From the NCBI GenBank assembly GCA_963760405.1, contig CAVXCV010000005.1:186001-250000 (forward strand): 64,000 nucleotides of DNA. The letters are read 5' to 3'. Under the pieces are notes generated by a model. The model was not told the origin of the DNA and ran no database searches. It saw nothing but the letters and a program-made list of their open reading frames with translations. The stretch's first letter is position 1; the number at the start of each line of letters is the position of its first letter. A program made the translations under genes and the position numbers. This document shows, piece after piece, positions 15,489 to 24,033 of the stretch. This DNA comes from RYN-230 sp963760405 (GTDB lineage: Bacteria > Actinomycetota > Actinomycetes > Streptosporangiales > Streptosporangiaceae).

Positions 15489-16612
15489 CGCTGCAGTCAG
15501 CCCGGCTGGGCCTGGTGGCCGGCCGGGACACCCAGAGCGCGATCCTGCTGGACCGGCTGCTCCCGCTGGCCCTGCGCCAGCTGCAGGACCAGTACACCGG
15601 CGGCGAGTTCGTGTTCACCGTGACCGGGACGCCCGGCCCGGACGGCAGCTGGCAGCTGAAGCCCGTGGGGACGAGCCTGCGGTACGCCGCGATCGTCGCG
15701 CTCGGCCTGCTCCGGGTGCCCGAGCGGGACCAGCGGGCCGTGCTCGCCGGGCAGACCTGCGATGAGCTGATCAGCCAGCTGGCCAAGCGGCTGGACGACA
15801 TCACCGGGATCGGTGACGTGGCCATCATCTGCTGGGCCGCGGCCGAGGCCGGGCACAGCGAGCTGCCGCACGCGCTGGCCCGGCTGGACCAGGTGGACCA
15901 CGCGGGTGCCCCAGTCGATGTGCTGTCTGCCGCGTGGGTGGTATCGGCGCTGGTCGCGGCCCGCTCGCAGGACGACGTGGAGCAGCGCCTGGCCGCGGCC
16001 CGGCAGCGGCTGCTGGCCGCCCGCGGGGCTGCCGCGTACCCGCACACCACCGGCCCGGCCACCCGCTGGTACCGCGCGCACGTGGGCAGCTTCGCCGATC
16101 AGGTCTACCCCATCCAGGCGCTGGCCCGGCTGCATGGCAGTGCGGACGATCCCGAGGCACTGGCCGTCGCGACCGCGGTGGCCGAGGTGATCTGCACCGC
16201 CCAGGGCCCGGACGGCCAATGGTGGTGGCATTACGACTCGCGGACCGGCGGGGTAGTCGAGGGCTACCCCGTCTACACCGTGCACCAGCACGCCATGGGC
16301 CCGATGGCGTTGCTGGATCTGGCCGAAGCCGGCGGAGACGCATCCCTGGACGCGATCTGCCGTGGGCTGCGCTGGCTGGCCCGGCCGCCAGAGACCGATG
16401 AGGATCTGGTGCTGTCCAGCCCGCCGATCACCTGGCGGAAGGTGGCCCGCGGCGATCACGCCAAGCTGGTCCGCGGGGTCCGCGCCGCGTCAACCCGGCT
16501 GCGGCCGGGGGCCCGGGTCGCCGCGCTGGACCGGGTCTACCCGCCGGGGGTGGTGGACCGGGAGTGCCGGCCCTACGAGCTGGGCTGGCTCCTGATGACC
16601 TGGCTGTCCTGA
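15485..16612 (+). CDS. Predicted alpha/alpha-toroid protein of the polysaccharide locus
   Basis: A 375-aa protein I cannot assign firmly. It is helical throughout, without signal or membrane segments. Blocks such as QGPDGQWWWHYDSRTGGVVEGYPVYTVHQHAMGPMALLDLAEAGGD and LAGQTCDELISQL recur with the spacing of alpha/alpha barrel repeats, as in squalene/prenyltransferase-like or sugar 2-epimerase/glucuronyl-hydrolase folds. GTG 15485 overlaps the leader stop. It ends 27 bases before the WecG-like gene, so it is likely in the operon. A role in modifying or processing the polysaccharide or its lipid carrier is inference. Confidence 0.6.
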   Translation: MTLQSARLGLVAGRDTQSAILLDRLLPLALRQLQDQYTGGEFVFTVTGTPGPDGSWQLKPVGTSLRYAAIVALGLLRVPERDQRAVLAGQTCDELISQLAKRLDDITGIGDVAIICWAAAEAGHSELPHALARLDQVDHAGAPVDVLSAAWVVSALVAARSQDDVEQRLAAARQRLLAARGAAAYPHTTGPATRWYRAHVGSFADQVYPIQALARLHGSADDPEALAVATAVAEVICTAQGPDGQWWWHYDSRTGGVVEGYPVYTVHQHAMGPMALLDLAEAGGDASLDAICRGLRWLARPPETDEDLVLSSPPITWRKVARGDHAKLVRGVRAASTRLRPGARVAALDRVYPPGVVDRECRPYELGWLLMTWLS

Positions 16613-16639
16613 AACCGCCGTTCCCCCCACGGAGTTGAC

Positions 16640-17416
16640 ATGAACCAGAAGATGGCTGGCCCACTGCGCCGCGATCTGCTCGGCCTGCCGCTCGACGCGC
16701 TCACCATGGAGCAAGCCGTGGCGCGGTGCACGGACGCGATCAGCCACGGCGAGCAGCTCACGGTCGGGGTGATCAACGCGGCCAAGGTCGTGTCGATGCG
16801 GAAGAACCCGGAACTGCGGCGGGCGGTGGCCGGATCCGGCCTGGTCCTCGCCGACGGCCAGGCGGTGGTCTGGGCCAGCCGGCTGCTCGGCTCGCCGCTG
16901 CCGGAACGGGTGGCCGGGATCGACCTGTTCATGGAGCTGCTGGGCGAGGCCGCCCGCAAGTCCTACCGGGTCTACTTCCTCGGCGCCCGGCCGGAGGTGC
17001 TGGCCCGCGTGCTGGACGAAGCCCGCCGCCGGTTCCCTGGCCTGCCGGTGGCCGGTGCCCGGGACGGCTACTACAAGCCGGGCCAGGAGGCCGAGATCGC
17101 GGAGGAGATCCGCCGCGGCCGCACCGACATCCTGTTCGTCGGCATGTCCTCGCCGCGCAAGGAGCTGTTCCTCGGCGAGTGGGGACCGGCGACCAAGGCA
17201 CACGTGCTGCACGGCGTGGGCGGATCGTTCGACATCCTGGCTGGGGTGACCCGGCGGGCGCCGCTCTGGATGCAGCGGCTCGGCCTGGAATGGCTGTACC
17301 GGGCCGCGCAGGAACCGGTCCGGCTCGGGCGGCGGTACCTGAGCACCAATCTGGTGTTCATGGGAATGGTGGGTCGTGAGATGCTGCGCAGGGACAAGGC
17401 GGGGGAACGCGCGTGA
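16640..17416 (+). CDS. WecG/TagA/CpsF-family glycosyltransferase (GT26)
   Basis: The family transfers ManNAcA (WecG) or ManNAc (TagA) to a polyprenyl-diphosphate-linked sugar at the membrane. The protein is 258 aa. Hallmarks: LLGLPLDALTMEQAV, VGVINAAKVVSMRKNPELRRAV, SGLVLADGQAVVWASRLLGSPLPERVAGIDL, VYFLGARPEVL and FVGMSSPRKELFL. HGVGGSFDILAGVTRRAPLWMQRLGLEWLYR is also typical. It overlaps the next gene by 4 bases (GTGA). Being coupled to a UDP-ManNAc-type dehydrogenase and a UDP-GlcNAc 2-epimerase, the ManNAcA donor is favoured. Confidence 0.9.
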   Translation: MNQKMAGPLRRDLLGLPLDALTMEQAVARCTDAISHGEQLTVGVINAAKVVSMRKNPELRRAVAGSGLVLADGQAVVWASRLLGSPLPERVAGIDLFMELLGEAARKSYRVYFLGARPEVLARVLDEARRRFPGLPVAGARDGYYKPGQEAEIAEEIRRGRTDILFVGMSSPRKELFLGEWGPATKAHVLHGVGGSFDILAGVTRRAPLWMQRLGLEWLYRAAQEPVRLGRRYLSTNLVFMGMVGREMLRRDKAGERA

Positions 17417-18672
17417 CAACAGTCGTCGTAGTAGGCCTCGGGTACGTCGGGCTGCCGCTGGCCATGCGGGCCGCCCAGGTCGGCCACCGGGTCATCGGCT
17501 TCGATGTGGACACCGCCCGGGTGAAGCTGCTCCAGGCGGGCGAGTCCTACATCGAGGACGTGCCCTCGGCTGAGCTGCGGCAGGTACTGGACAGCGGGGC
17601 GTTCCTGCCGACCAGCGATGAGCGCTCGTGCGCCGGTTATGACGTGGCCGTGGTGGCCGCGCCCACCCCGCTGCGGGACGGGCTGCCCGACCTCACCTAC
17701 CTCGAGGAGGCGTCCCGCTCGCTGGCCCGGCAGTTGCGGCCCGGCGCGGTCGTCGTGATCGAGTCCACCTCCTACCCGGGGACCACCCAGGAGAAGGTGC
17801 TGCCGCTGCTGGAGGAGGGCTCGGGCCTGATCGCGGGCCGCGACTTTCACCTCGGGTTCAGCCCCGAGCGGATCGACCCCGGCAACGCGACGTGGACGCT
17901 GGTGACCACGCCCAAGATCGTCTCTGGCATCGACGAGGCGTCCCTGGCCGCGGTCAAGGCCTTCTACGACACGATCGTGGAGCAGACCGTGGTGGTCTCC
18001 TCGCCGCGCGAGGCCGAGCTGGCGAAGCTGGTCGAGAACACGTTCCGGCACGTGAACATCGCGCTGGTCAACGAGCTCGCCATGTTCGCGCACGACCTGG
18101 GCATCGACGTCTGGGAAGCGATCGGTGCCGCGTCCACCAAGCCGTTCGGGTACATGCCGTTCACTCCCGGCCCCGGGGTCGGCGGGCACTGCCTGCCCAT
18201 CGACCCGTCCTACCTGTCCTGGCGGGTGGAGCGCGCGCTCGGCAAGAGCTTCCGGTTCGTCGAGCTCGCCGACGACATCAACAGCCACATGCCGGATTAC
18301 GTGGTGAACCGCATCATGATGGCGTTCAACGAGCGTGGCCGCACGGTCAACGGAGCGCGCATCCTGCTGCTCGGGCTCGCCTACAAGAAGAACACCGGCG
18401 ACGCCCGGGAATCGCCCGCGGTCCGGGTGGCCAAGCTGCTCGCCGGGATGGGCGCGGAACTGCGGGCGGCTGACCCGTACGTGGTCGAGGGCACGCCCGT
18501 GGACAACCTGGTGCCGCGGGTGGAGCTGACCCCTGCTGAGCTCGCCGGGGCCGACGCCGTGGTGCTGCTGACCGACCATGACTCGTTCGACTTCGACAGC
18601 ATCCGGGAGCATGCGCAGTACGTGTTCGATTGCCGTCGCCGGCTGGCCGGCCCGAACGTCGAGTCGCTGTGA
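17413..18672 (+). CDS. UDP-N-acetyl-D-mannosamine dehydrogenase-like nucleotide sugar dehydrogenase
   Basis: Oxidises C6 of a UDP-HexNAc to the uronic acid using NAD. The protein is 419 aa. The Rossmann start is VVVVGLGYVGLPLAMRAAQVGH. The middle domain has LGFSPERIDPGN and KLVENTFRHVNIALVNELA; the catalytic Cys is in GPGVGGHCLPIDP. The C-terminal domain includes LLLGLAYKKNTGDARESPA. It resembles WecC/WbpA more than UDP-glucose dehydrogenase. GTG 17413 overlaps the preceding stop, and the 2-epimerase starts 4 bases after its end. Confidence 0.9.
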   Translation: MTTVVVVGLGYVGLPLAMRAAQVGHRVIGFDVDTARVKLLQAGESYIEDVPSAELRQVLDSGAFLPTSDERSCAGYDVAVVAAPTPLRDGLPDLTYLEEASRSLARQLRPGAVVVIESTSYPGTTQEKVLPLLEEGSGLIAGRDFHLGFSPERIDPGNATWTLVTTPKIVSGIDEASLAAVKAFYDTIVEQTVVVSSPREAELAKLVENTFRHVNIALVNELAMFAHDLGIDVWEAIGAASTKPFGYMPFTPGPGVGGHCLPIDPSYLSWRVERALGKSFRFVELADDINSHMPDYVVNRIMMAFNERGRTVNGARILLLGLAYKKNTGDARESPAVRVAKLLAGMGAELRAADPYVVEGTPVDNLVPRVELTPAELAGADAVVLLTDHDSFDFDSIREHAQYVFDCRRRLAGPNVESL

Positions 18673-18676
18673 CCTG

Positions 18677-19771
18677 ATGCGCATCATCTGCGTGGCCGGC
18701 GCACGGCCGAACTACATGAAGGTCAAGCCGGTCATGGACGCGCTGGAGCGTTCGGCCGAGGTGATCCTGGTGCACACCGGCCAGCACTACGACGCGGCCA
18801 TGAACGACGTGTTCTTCACCGACCTCGGCATCCGGCCGCCTGACCACTACCTGCAGGTGGGCTCGGGCAGCCACGCCGTGCAGACCGGCAAGGTGATGGC
18901 CGCCTTCGAGCCGCTGCTGGACAAGCTGAGCCCGGACGTGGTGGTCGTGGTCGGCGACGTGAACTCCACGCTGGGCTGCGCACTGGTCACGGCCAAGTCC
19001 GGGGCGCTGCTCGCGCACGTGGAGGCGGGCCTGCGCAGCCGGGACTGGGGCATGCCCGAGGAGATCAACCGGGTGGCCACCGACCGGGTGAGCGACTACC
19101 TGTTCGCCCCGTCCCCGGACGCGGTGGTCAACCTCCAGGCTGAGGGCTACCGGGACGACCAGATCCACCTGGCCGGCAACGTCATGGTGGACACGTTGCT
19201 GGCCAACCTGGACCGGGCCCGGGCATCCGACGTGCTGACCCGGCTCGGCCTGGAACCAGGTGGGTACGCGCTGGTCACCCTGCACCGCCCGGCCAACGTG
19301 GACGATCCCGGTGCGCTGGCCGCGCTGCTGGCGGCCTTGGCGGAGGTCGCCCGGCACTGCCCGATGGTGCTGCCCGCTCATCCGCGGGCCGCGGCCCAGC
19401 TGCGCGGGATCTCACCGCGGATCCAGGTCATCCCGCCCGCGGGCTACCTCGATTTCATCGCCCTGCAGGCCGCGGCACGGCTGGTGCTGACCGACTCCGG
19501 GGGGGTCCAGGAGGAGACCACCGTGCTCGGCGTCCCGTGCCTAACCCTGCGGGACAACACCGAGCGCCCGATCACCCTGACCGAGGGCACCAACCAGCTG
19601 GTGGGCCGGGACCAGGACCGGATCGTGAAGACCGCGCTGAGCGTGCTGGACACGCCGCCGCCGCCGCGCTCCCCGGCGCTCTGGGACGGCCGGGCCGGGC
19701 AGCGCATCGCCGGGGTACTGCTGTCCGGCGGCGGACCGGCCGGGCATCCCCGGCCCACCGACCAGCTCTAG
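18677..19771 (+). CDS. wecB: UDP-N-acetylglucosamine 2-epimerase (non-hydrolysing)
   Basis: Interconverts UDP-GlcNAc and UDP-ManNAc, or the diacetamido-uronate equivalents in the WbpI branch. The protein is 364 aa. It begins IICVAGARPNYMKVKPVMDAL and has HTGQHYD, VVVGDVNSTLGCAL, HVEAGLRSRDWGMPEEINRVATDRVSDYLFAPS, VTLHRPANVD, and DSGGVQEETTVLGVPCLTLRDNTERPIT. ATG 18677 is the family start. It is the third gene of the compact WecG/WecC/WecB-like unit, closed by a hairpin at 19821-19836. Confidence 0.92.
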   Translation: MRIICVAGARPNYMKVKPVMDALERSAEVILVHTGQHYDAAMNDVFFTDLGIRPPDHYLQVGSGSHAVQTGKVMAAFEPLLDKLSPDVVVVVGDVNSTLGCALVTAKSGALLAHVEAGLRSRDWGMPEEINRVATDRVSDYLFAPSPDAVVNLQAEGYRDDQIHLAGNVMVDTLLANLDRARASDVLTRLGLEPGGYALVTLHRPANVDDPGALAALLAALAEVARHCPMVLPAHPRAAAQLRGISPRIQVIPPAGYLDFIALQAAARLVLTDSGGVQEETTVLGVPCLTLRDNTERPITLTEGTNQLVGRDQDRIVKTALSVLDTPPPPRSPALWDGRAGQRIAGVLLSGGGPAGHPRPTDQL

Positions 19772-19820
19772 TCCGGCCGGCTCAGCCCGGCCAGCGTCCG
19801 CCGCCGCTGCGGGCGGCGCC

Positions 19821-19864
19821 GTCCCGCGAGCGGGACGTCCTAGTCCGAACGGGACGTCCTAGTC
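19821..19864. terminator. Hairpin plus 15-bp direct repeat between convergent genes
   Basis: GTCCCGC-GA-GCGGGAC (19821-19836) forms a tight stem after wecB. CGGGACGTCCTAGTC occurs twice (19831-19845 and 19850-19864) and spans the stop of the convergent Wzz-like gene. A bidirectional terminator is likely. Confidence 0.5.
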
Positions 19865-20673
19865 GCGCGGAAGGCCCCGCGCGGCCCAGGGCTCGCTGGT
19901 CCTTCGAACGCCGCTCCCGGCTGGCTGTACGGGCGGCCGGGCCCGGGGCGGCGCGGGGCGGCGGGCACGCCGGCGCCGGCCCGCGCCCGGCGCCGCCAGA
20001 TCGGATGCCGGTCCAGGAAGGCCGCTACCGCGAAAATGGCGATCAGGGTCAGGATGGCAAGGCCGCCCAGCGCCCTTTTCGATGACCCTTGCTCAATCAG
20101 CGGTCCGGTGTCACCGGCCAGCTCGATGAGAATCTGGTTGTTCGGCGCGACATCCTGCCGCGTCGTCAAATCTTTGGTCAGCATCTTGGTAACAAGAGTA
20201 AAAGTGCTGTGCACCGCATTCGGATCTGTGGATGTCGTGGTAATCGTCAGGTAGGGGTTGACGAAGTTGGGATATTGCAGGTTGTAGTAGTTGACCAGCT
20301 CCACATCGACCTGCGCGGTGCCGCCAGCCCGGATCACCCGCTGCTGTCCGGCCGGGCTCATCACGTCAAAGGACAGCACCGCCGCAGCGTCGGTCAGCGA
20401 GCTGCCGACCGCCTCGAACGGGTTCGGCTTGACCCCGGATATTGGCGGCAGCAGGACCATGGTGCCGGTCTCCGCATAGGTCGGCTGGGTGTGCTTGAAG
20501 GAGTAGGCCACACCCCCGCTGACCAGGATCACCGCCAGGATGGCCAGCACGTGCCGGCGCAGCAGCGCCCCGATCTCCGGCAGGCTCACCAGCAGTTCCC
20601 CTATCGTGTCGGCGATTTCGCCGGCGGCCACAGTGGGCACATCGGCGGCCACAGCGGGCCGGCCCGGGCACAT
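19840..20673 (-). CDS. Wzz-like polysaccharide chain-length protein
   Basis: A 277-aa membrane protein with two transmembrane helices (about 41-58 and 200-220) enclosing an extracytoplasmic domain of about 140 residues. This is the topology of Wzz/capsular co-polymerases. TM1 follows a short amphipathic N-terminus (IGELLVSLPEIGALLRRHVLAIL). The C-terminal 55 residues are Pro/Arg/Ala-rich and cytoplasmic. No tyrosine-kinase domain is attached. ATG 20673 is chosen because the upstream 84 codons are not family-like; the ribosome binding site is weak. A second such protein is divergent at 21031. Confidence 0.65.
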   Translation of the reverse strand: MCPGRPAVAADVPTVAAGEIADTIGELLVSLPEIGALLRRHVLAILAVILVSGGVAYSFKHTQPTYAETGTMVLLPPISGVKPNPFEAVGSSLTDAAAVLSFDVMSPAGQQRVIRAGGTAQVDVELVNYYNLQYPNFVNPYLTITTTSTDPNAVHSTFTLVTKMLTKDLTTRQDVAPNNQILIELAGDTGPLIEQGSSKRALGGLAILTLIAIFAVAAFLDRHPIWRRRARAGAGVPAAPRRPGPGRPYSQPGAAFEGPASPGPRGAFRATRTSRSD

Positions 20674-21030
20674 AGGTGCTTCGCCGGGCCAGTTAGGACG
20701 ATACCGTCTAAGGTCGGCGGCAGTGGTTCTATGGTGCAGAAAGCAGCCAGCTGCCGGATAGCTGGCCAGCCCGGGCGGCCGGGCTGCCGCAATCGACCGC
20801 AATGCCTGGCTAGTCCCCGGTACGATGTTGCGAACGGCGGCTTTTGCTGTCTCTTCGGACAGAAGTGGACACCACTGGCCAGATCGGGCCGGCGCAGGCC
20901 GCGACGCGGGATAGCCGCGTGACAAGAGCTATGCACAACCAGTGATGTCAGGACAACGGGTGCCTATGTCAGGGGGCCAGCGCAGGTGACGGCGGTCTCG
21001 ACGGTGATGTTCCGACAGTGGGGCGGGTAA
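20674..21030. other. Divergent promoter region between two Wzz-like genes
   Basis: About 357 bases. A small hairpin AGCCCGG-GCGG-CCGGGCT lies at 20768-20785, and GGGGCGGG precedes the rightward ATG. No gene or clear operator seen. Confidence 0.4.
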
Positions 21031-22005
21031 ATGGATCTGGGCGCGTCTATGGGCGCTTTGCGCCGACGGTGGCTGCTGACTGCTTCCCTGCTGCTGTTGA
21101 CCTTCATCGCGGTCATCGGGGTGTACGCCAAGTTCCCCGGCCCTTATTCGGCCGAGTCGATGGTGGCCCTGTTCCCGTCGAAGCAGGCCTCTCAGCTGAA
21201 CGGCAACAACCCCTACCTGAGCTACGGCGGCTCGGAAAACGTGGCCGGCGACATCGTGCTGCGCGAGGTGTCCGCCCCGGACTCCGTAGCCAAGCTCGCC
21301 GCCAAGGGCTATACCGGATCCTTCACGATCGCGGATGACCCGAACACCTCCGGGCCGATCCTGGACATCACGGTGACCAGCAAGAGCCAGAGCGTGGTCG
21401 AGAACACCCTGCAGGCCGTGACCAACGCGGTTCAGTTGCAGCTGGCCTCGATCCAGTCGAACCTCAAGCCGGCCAACCAGATCACCAGCCAGGTGGTGTC
21501 GTTCGCCCCCACGCCCAAGCTCCTGCTCAGCAAGAAGCTGCGGACGATCGTCCTGGCCCTGGGCGTCGGCCTGATCCTGAGCTACGCCATTCCGCAGATC
21601 GTGGACGGCAACATCGAGCGCCGCCGCGGCAACCGGGCAGGCGGGAACTTCCCGGCGGCCGAGCCGGTCGCCGCGGGCAGCGGCCCGGGCGGCGGTGGCG
21701 GGTACCACGGCCGACCCGCCTACTACCCGGCGCAGGCGGATGACCCCTCGCCGGAAGAGGTGCGCGTGCCGCCGCGGCGACCTGACTACCGGCCGCGGGT
21801 CCGGACCGGCGGAGATGACAGCCAGTACGGGCCGCCGCCGCAGCAGTCCGGTGGACGCGACCGCGACCGCGAGGCAGGCTCGCCGACCCGGGTGGCTGAA
21901 GCACCGTCAACCCGGCAGGCCGGGCCCAGCCGGTCGGCTGACCCCACCCGCCCCAGTGGGGGCGACTCGCCCCGCCGGTATGAGTCGGAGGGCACCCGGA
22001 TCTAG
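21031..22005 (+). CDS. Second Wzz-like membrane protein with disordered tail
   Basis: A 324-aa protein with TM1 at about 14-33 (WLLTASLLLLTFIAVIGVYA), an extracytoplasmic domain, TM2 at about 171-190 (TIVLALGVGLILSYAIPQIV), and then 125 disordered cytoplasmic residues rich in Pro, Arg, Gly and Asp. The topology matches polysaccharide co-polymerases. There is no nucleotide-binding motif, so any partner tyrosine kinase is elsewhere. GGGGCGGG precedes ATG 21031. A strong terminator follows immediately, so it is probably monocistronic. Confidence 0.6.
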   Translation: MDLGASMGALRRRWLLTASLLLLTFIAVIGVYAKFPGPYSAESMVALFPSKQASQLNGNNPYLSYGGSENVAGDIVLREVSAPDSVAKLAAKGYTGSFTIADDPNTSGPILDITVTSKSQSVVENTLQAVTNAVQLQLASIQSNLKPANQITSQVVSFAPTPKLLLSKKLRTIVLALGVGLILSYAIPQIVDGNIERRRGNRAGGNFPAAEPVAAGSGPGGGGGYHGRPAYYPAQADDPSPEEVRVPPRRPDYRPRVRTGGDDSQYGPPPQQSGGRDRDREAGSPTRVAEAPSTRQAGPSRSADPTRPSGGDSPRRYESEGTRI

Positions 22006-22018
22006 CGCGACAGCCCTG

Positions 22019-22069
22019 AACCTGGGCCCCGCCATCCGCAAGCCGGTGGCGGGGCCCAGGTTTTCTTTA
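22019..22069 (+). terminator. Strong intrinsic terminator
   Basis: AACCTGGGCCCCGCCA (22019-22034) pairs perfectly with TGGCGGGGCCCAGGTT (22047-22062), followed by the T-rich TTTTCTTTA. It begins 13 bases after the Wzz-like stop. It is the most classical terminator in the window. Confidence 0.92.
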
Positions 22070-22156
22070 TGTGATGGTGGCGCGGAGGGCGCGTCGTTTG
22101 GGCGGTGCTGATGCGGGTGTTGCGGGGGTCGGTGCGCTGGCGGCGGGGCTCGTAAG

Positions 22157-22215
22157 TGCATGGATGAAACATTGCTGCGCGCGCACCCGAACCACATCAA
22201 AGCTTCATCCATGCA
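22157..22215. repeat. 12-bp perfect inverted repeat
   Basis: TGCATGGATGAA (22157-22168) and TTCATCCATGCA (22204-22215) are exact inverted copies 35 bases apart. They lie just upstream of a transposase-like remnant, so they may derive from an insertion element. Confidence 0.6.
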
Positions 22216-22248
22216 GTTGGCCTGCCCCGCGGAGCGCTGGCCGAGGCA

Positions 22249-22350
22249 GTGACAGAACGGCTGCGGGTGCGTGAGATCAGCGATGACGAGGGCCGGCGCC
22301 TGGTGCGGCCGTGCGCCCGATCATCTCTCTGGCCGGAACTGGTGGGCTAG
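22249..22350 (+). pseudogene. Remnant of a transposase N-terminus (IS630-like)
   Basis: A 33-codon fragment reads VTERLRVREISDDEGRRLVRP and then runs out. VREISDDEGRRLVR resembles the start of IS630-family transposases of actinomycetes. No catalytic DDE region follows because the Wzy-like gene ends at 22347. The call rests on one short motif. Confidence 0.4.
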
Positions 22351-23816
22351 CGGAGGCGGCGGGTGCCGGACATGACCGCGCCGACCCGGATGATCGGGAT
22401 GGGCGAGGTGTCGCTGATGTCCGTGTCCGGGTAGGGCTCCGGCGGCCGCGGCTCGTCATCAGGCGGTGGCGGCGGGGGCGGAGGCGGCGCCCCGCCGCTG
22501 GCCACGGCGGGCGCCTGGGTCCGGACCAGCCGCCACACCGCGCCGATCATGCCGAGGGTGAGGAAGGTAAGGCCCGCGGCCATCGGGAACGATGTGGCGT
22601 CGAACGTCGCCCACGCCACGGCGGGCACGGCCACGCACGCCGCCAGGGTCTGCGCGAGGTCACGGACCACCGGGTCGGTGCTGAGACGGCGGGCGTTCCG
22701 CGCCGCCATCCACCCGGTGACGAACAGCGCGGCCAGGGCGGCCAGGCCGACCAAGCCGATCTCCAGGAGCGAGAGCAGGTACTGGTCGTCGGTGAAGAAA
22801 TAGCTCGAGGGCAGGAAGGTCCCGAAACCGCGGCCGAACCACGGATGCTGGCTGATGAACGGGGTCGCCGAGGTGAACGCGCTGGTCCGCGAGGTGCTGC
22901 TGGTGTCCGACCCGACTGACCCGAACAGGCTGCCGAACTCGGCGATCAGGCCCGGTTTGGTGGCGAACATGACGACCGCCCCCACGGCCCCGGCGCCAAG
23001 CGCGATCCGCCGGTCCCGCTTCGGCCAGGTCGGCAGCATGACCAGGCCGATGACGACGAGGGCGATGATCCCGGTCCGGGAGATCGTCATCGGCATGGCG
23101 ATCCCGATGATGCCGACCTGAAGCCACCGGCGCAGCCGTTTGCCCGGCGGGGCGTGCCGGGCCCGGTGGATCGCGATCGGCAGGCAGATCGCCAGCACGC
23201 AGGCCAGCTCGATCGGGTCGATCGCGGTCGCCGAGGGCCGGTTGAGGCCGTCCCGGTTGAGCAGCGACTGGTACGCGGTCTGCTCGCTCAGCCCCGGGAT
23301 CGAGATGCTGGTGATGTTCAGCCCGGTGAAGAACTGCACGATGGCCAGGCTGGAGATGGCCGTGGCGAACAAGGTGATCCGGCGGAGCAGCACGTTCAGC
23401 CGGTCAAAGCCGGTGATGCCGTCGGAGGCCACCAGCATGACGCCGAGCCAGCCCATCATGATGATGAGCCCGCGGTCGGCGCCGTTCTGCTCCAGCGAGG
23501 AAGGCAGCATCCGCCGGTTGGCCGACACGTAGGCGCAGAACACCGCGCAGGTCAGCAGCACCGCAGCGGTGCGGATCGGCTGCGGCCGTCGGCTCAGCGT
23601 GAACGTCGGCACCACCAGCGTCACCAGGTAGATGATCAGCAGCAGGGCGCCGAACACGGTGGCAGGCCCGCCCGCACCGCCGAGCGGGGCGAATGCCAGC
23701 GGCGACGGGATGATCATGACCAGGAATGTGTAGATACTCAGCAACGTCACCGCGTCGGTGCCGCGGGTCAGTTCACGTTCCGCGGGGAGCTGGAGCAACT
23801 GGGATTGGGCGGTCAC
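22347..23816 (-). CDS. O-antigen ligase/Wzy-like polysaccharide polymerase
   Basis: A 489-aa polytopic membrane protein with about 11-12 hydrophobic helices. A large extracytoplasmic loop in the second half contains SQHPWFGRGFGTFLPSSYFFTDDQYLLSLLEIGLVGL, the usual Wzy/WaaL signature (HPxxGxGxG...D...L.ExG). It would polymerise lipid-linked repeat units outside the membrane. The tail is Pro-rich (nine consecutive prolines) and cytoplasmic. GTG 23816 with GGGAG about 10 bases upstream is favoured over an ATG at 23864. It lies downstream of a GT2 gene on the same strand. Confidence 0.82.
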   Translation of the reverse strand: MTAQSQLLQLPAERELTRGTDAVTLLSIYTFLVMIIPSPLAFAPLGGAGGPATVFGALLLIIYLVTLVVPTFTLSRRPQPIRTAAVLLTCAVFCAYVSANRRMLPSSLEQNGADRGLIIMMGWLGVMLVASDGITGFDRLNVLLRRITLFATAISSLAIVQFFTGLNITSISIPGLSEQTAYQSLLNRDGLNRPSATAIDPIELACVLAICLPIAIHRARHAPPGKRLRRWLQVGIIGIAMPMTISRTGIIALVVIGLVMLPTWPKRDRRIALGAGAVGAVVMFATKPGLIAEFGSLFGSVGSDTSSTSRTSAFTSATPFISQHPWFGRGFGTFLPSSYFFTDDQYLLSLLEIGLVGLAALAALFVTGWMAARNARRLSTDPVVRDLAQTLAACVAVPAVAWATFDATSFPMAAGLTFLTLGMIGAVWRLVRTQAPAVASGGAPPPPPPPPPDDEPRPPEPYPDTDISDTSPIPIIRVGAVMSGTRRLR

Positions 23817-23951
23817 GGCGCGGTACTCCCTTCCGCCCACACAGGGGTGGGTGGCCTCAGCCAATGGCTCGCTTCCCGATGATTCGCTCGCAGCCAGGCT
23901 ACTGGGTCATCGCCGTCCATCCTGGGCAAACGAGACGATATGAGGTGCTGA

Positions 23952-23998
23952 GGTGCTGGCCCGGGGGGCGCGGCCGCGGTGCTGGCCGGGGGGGCGCG
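23952..23998. repeat. GC-rich 21-bp direct repeat
   Basis: GGTGCTGGCCCGGGGGGCGC recurs with one change 26 bases later (23952-23972 and 23978-23998). It lies in the 217-base spacer between the GT2 and Wzy-like genes. Confidence 0.5.
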
Positions 23999-24033
23999 CC
24001 CGGCGCGCTGCCGGCGGCGGCGCTCCGCGCGTG

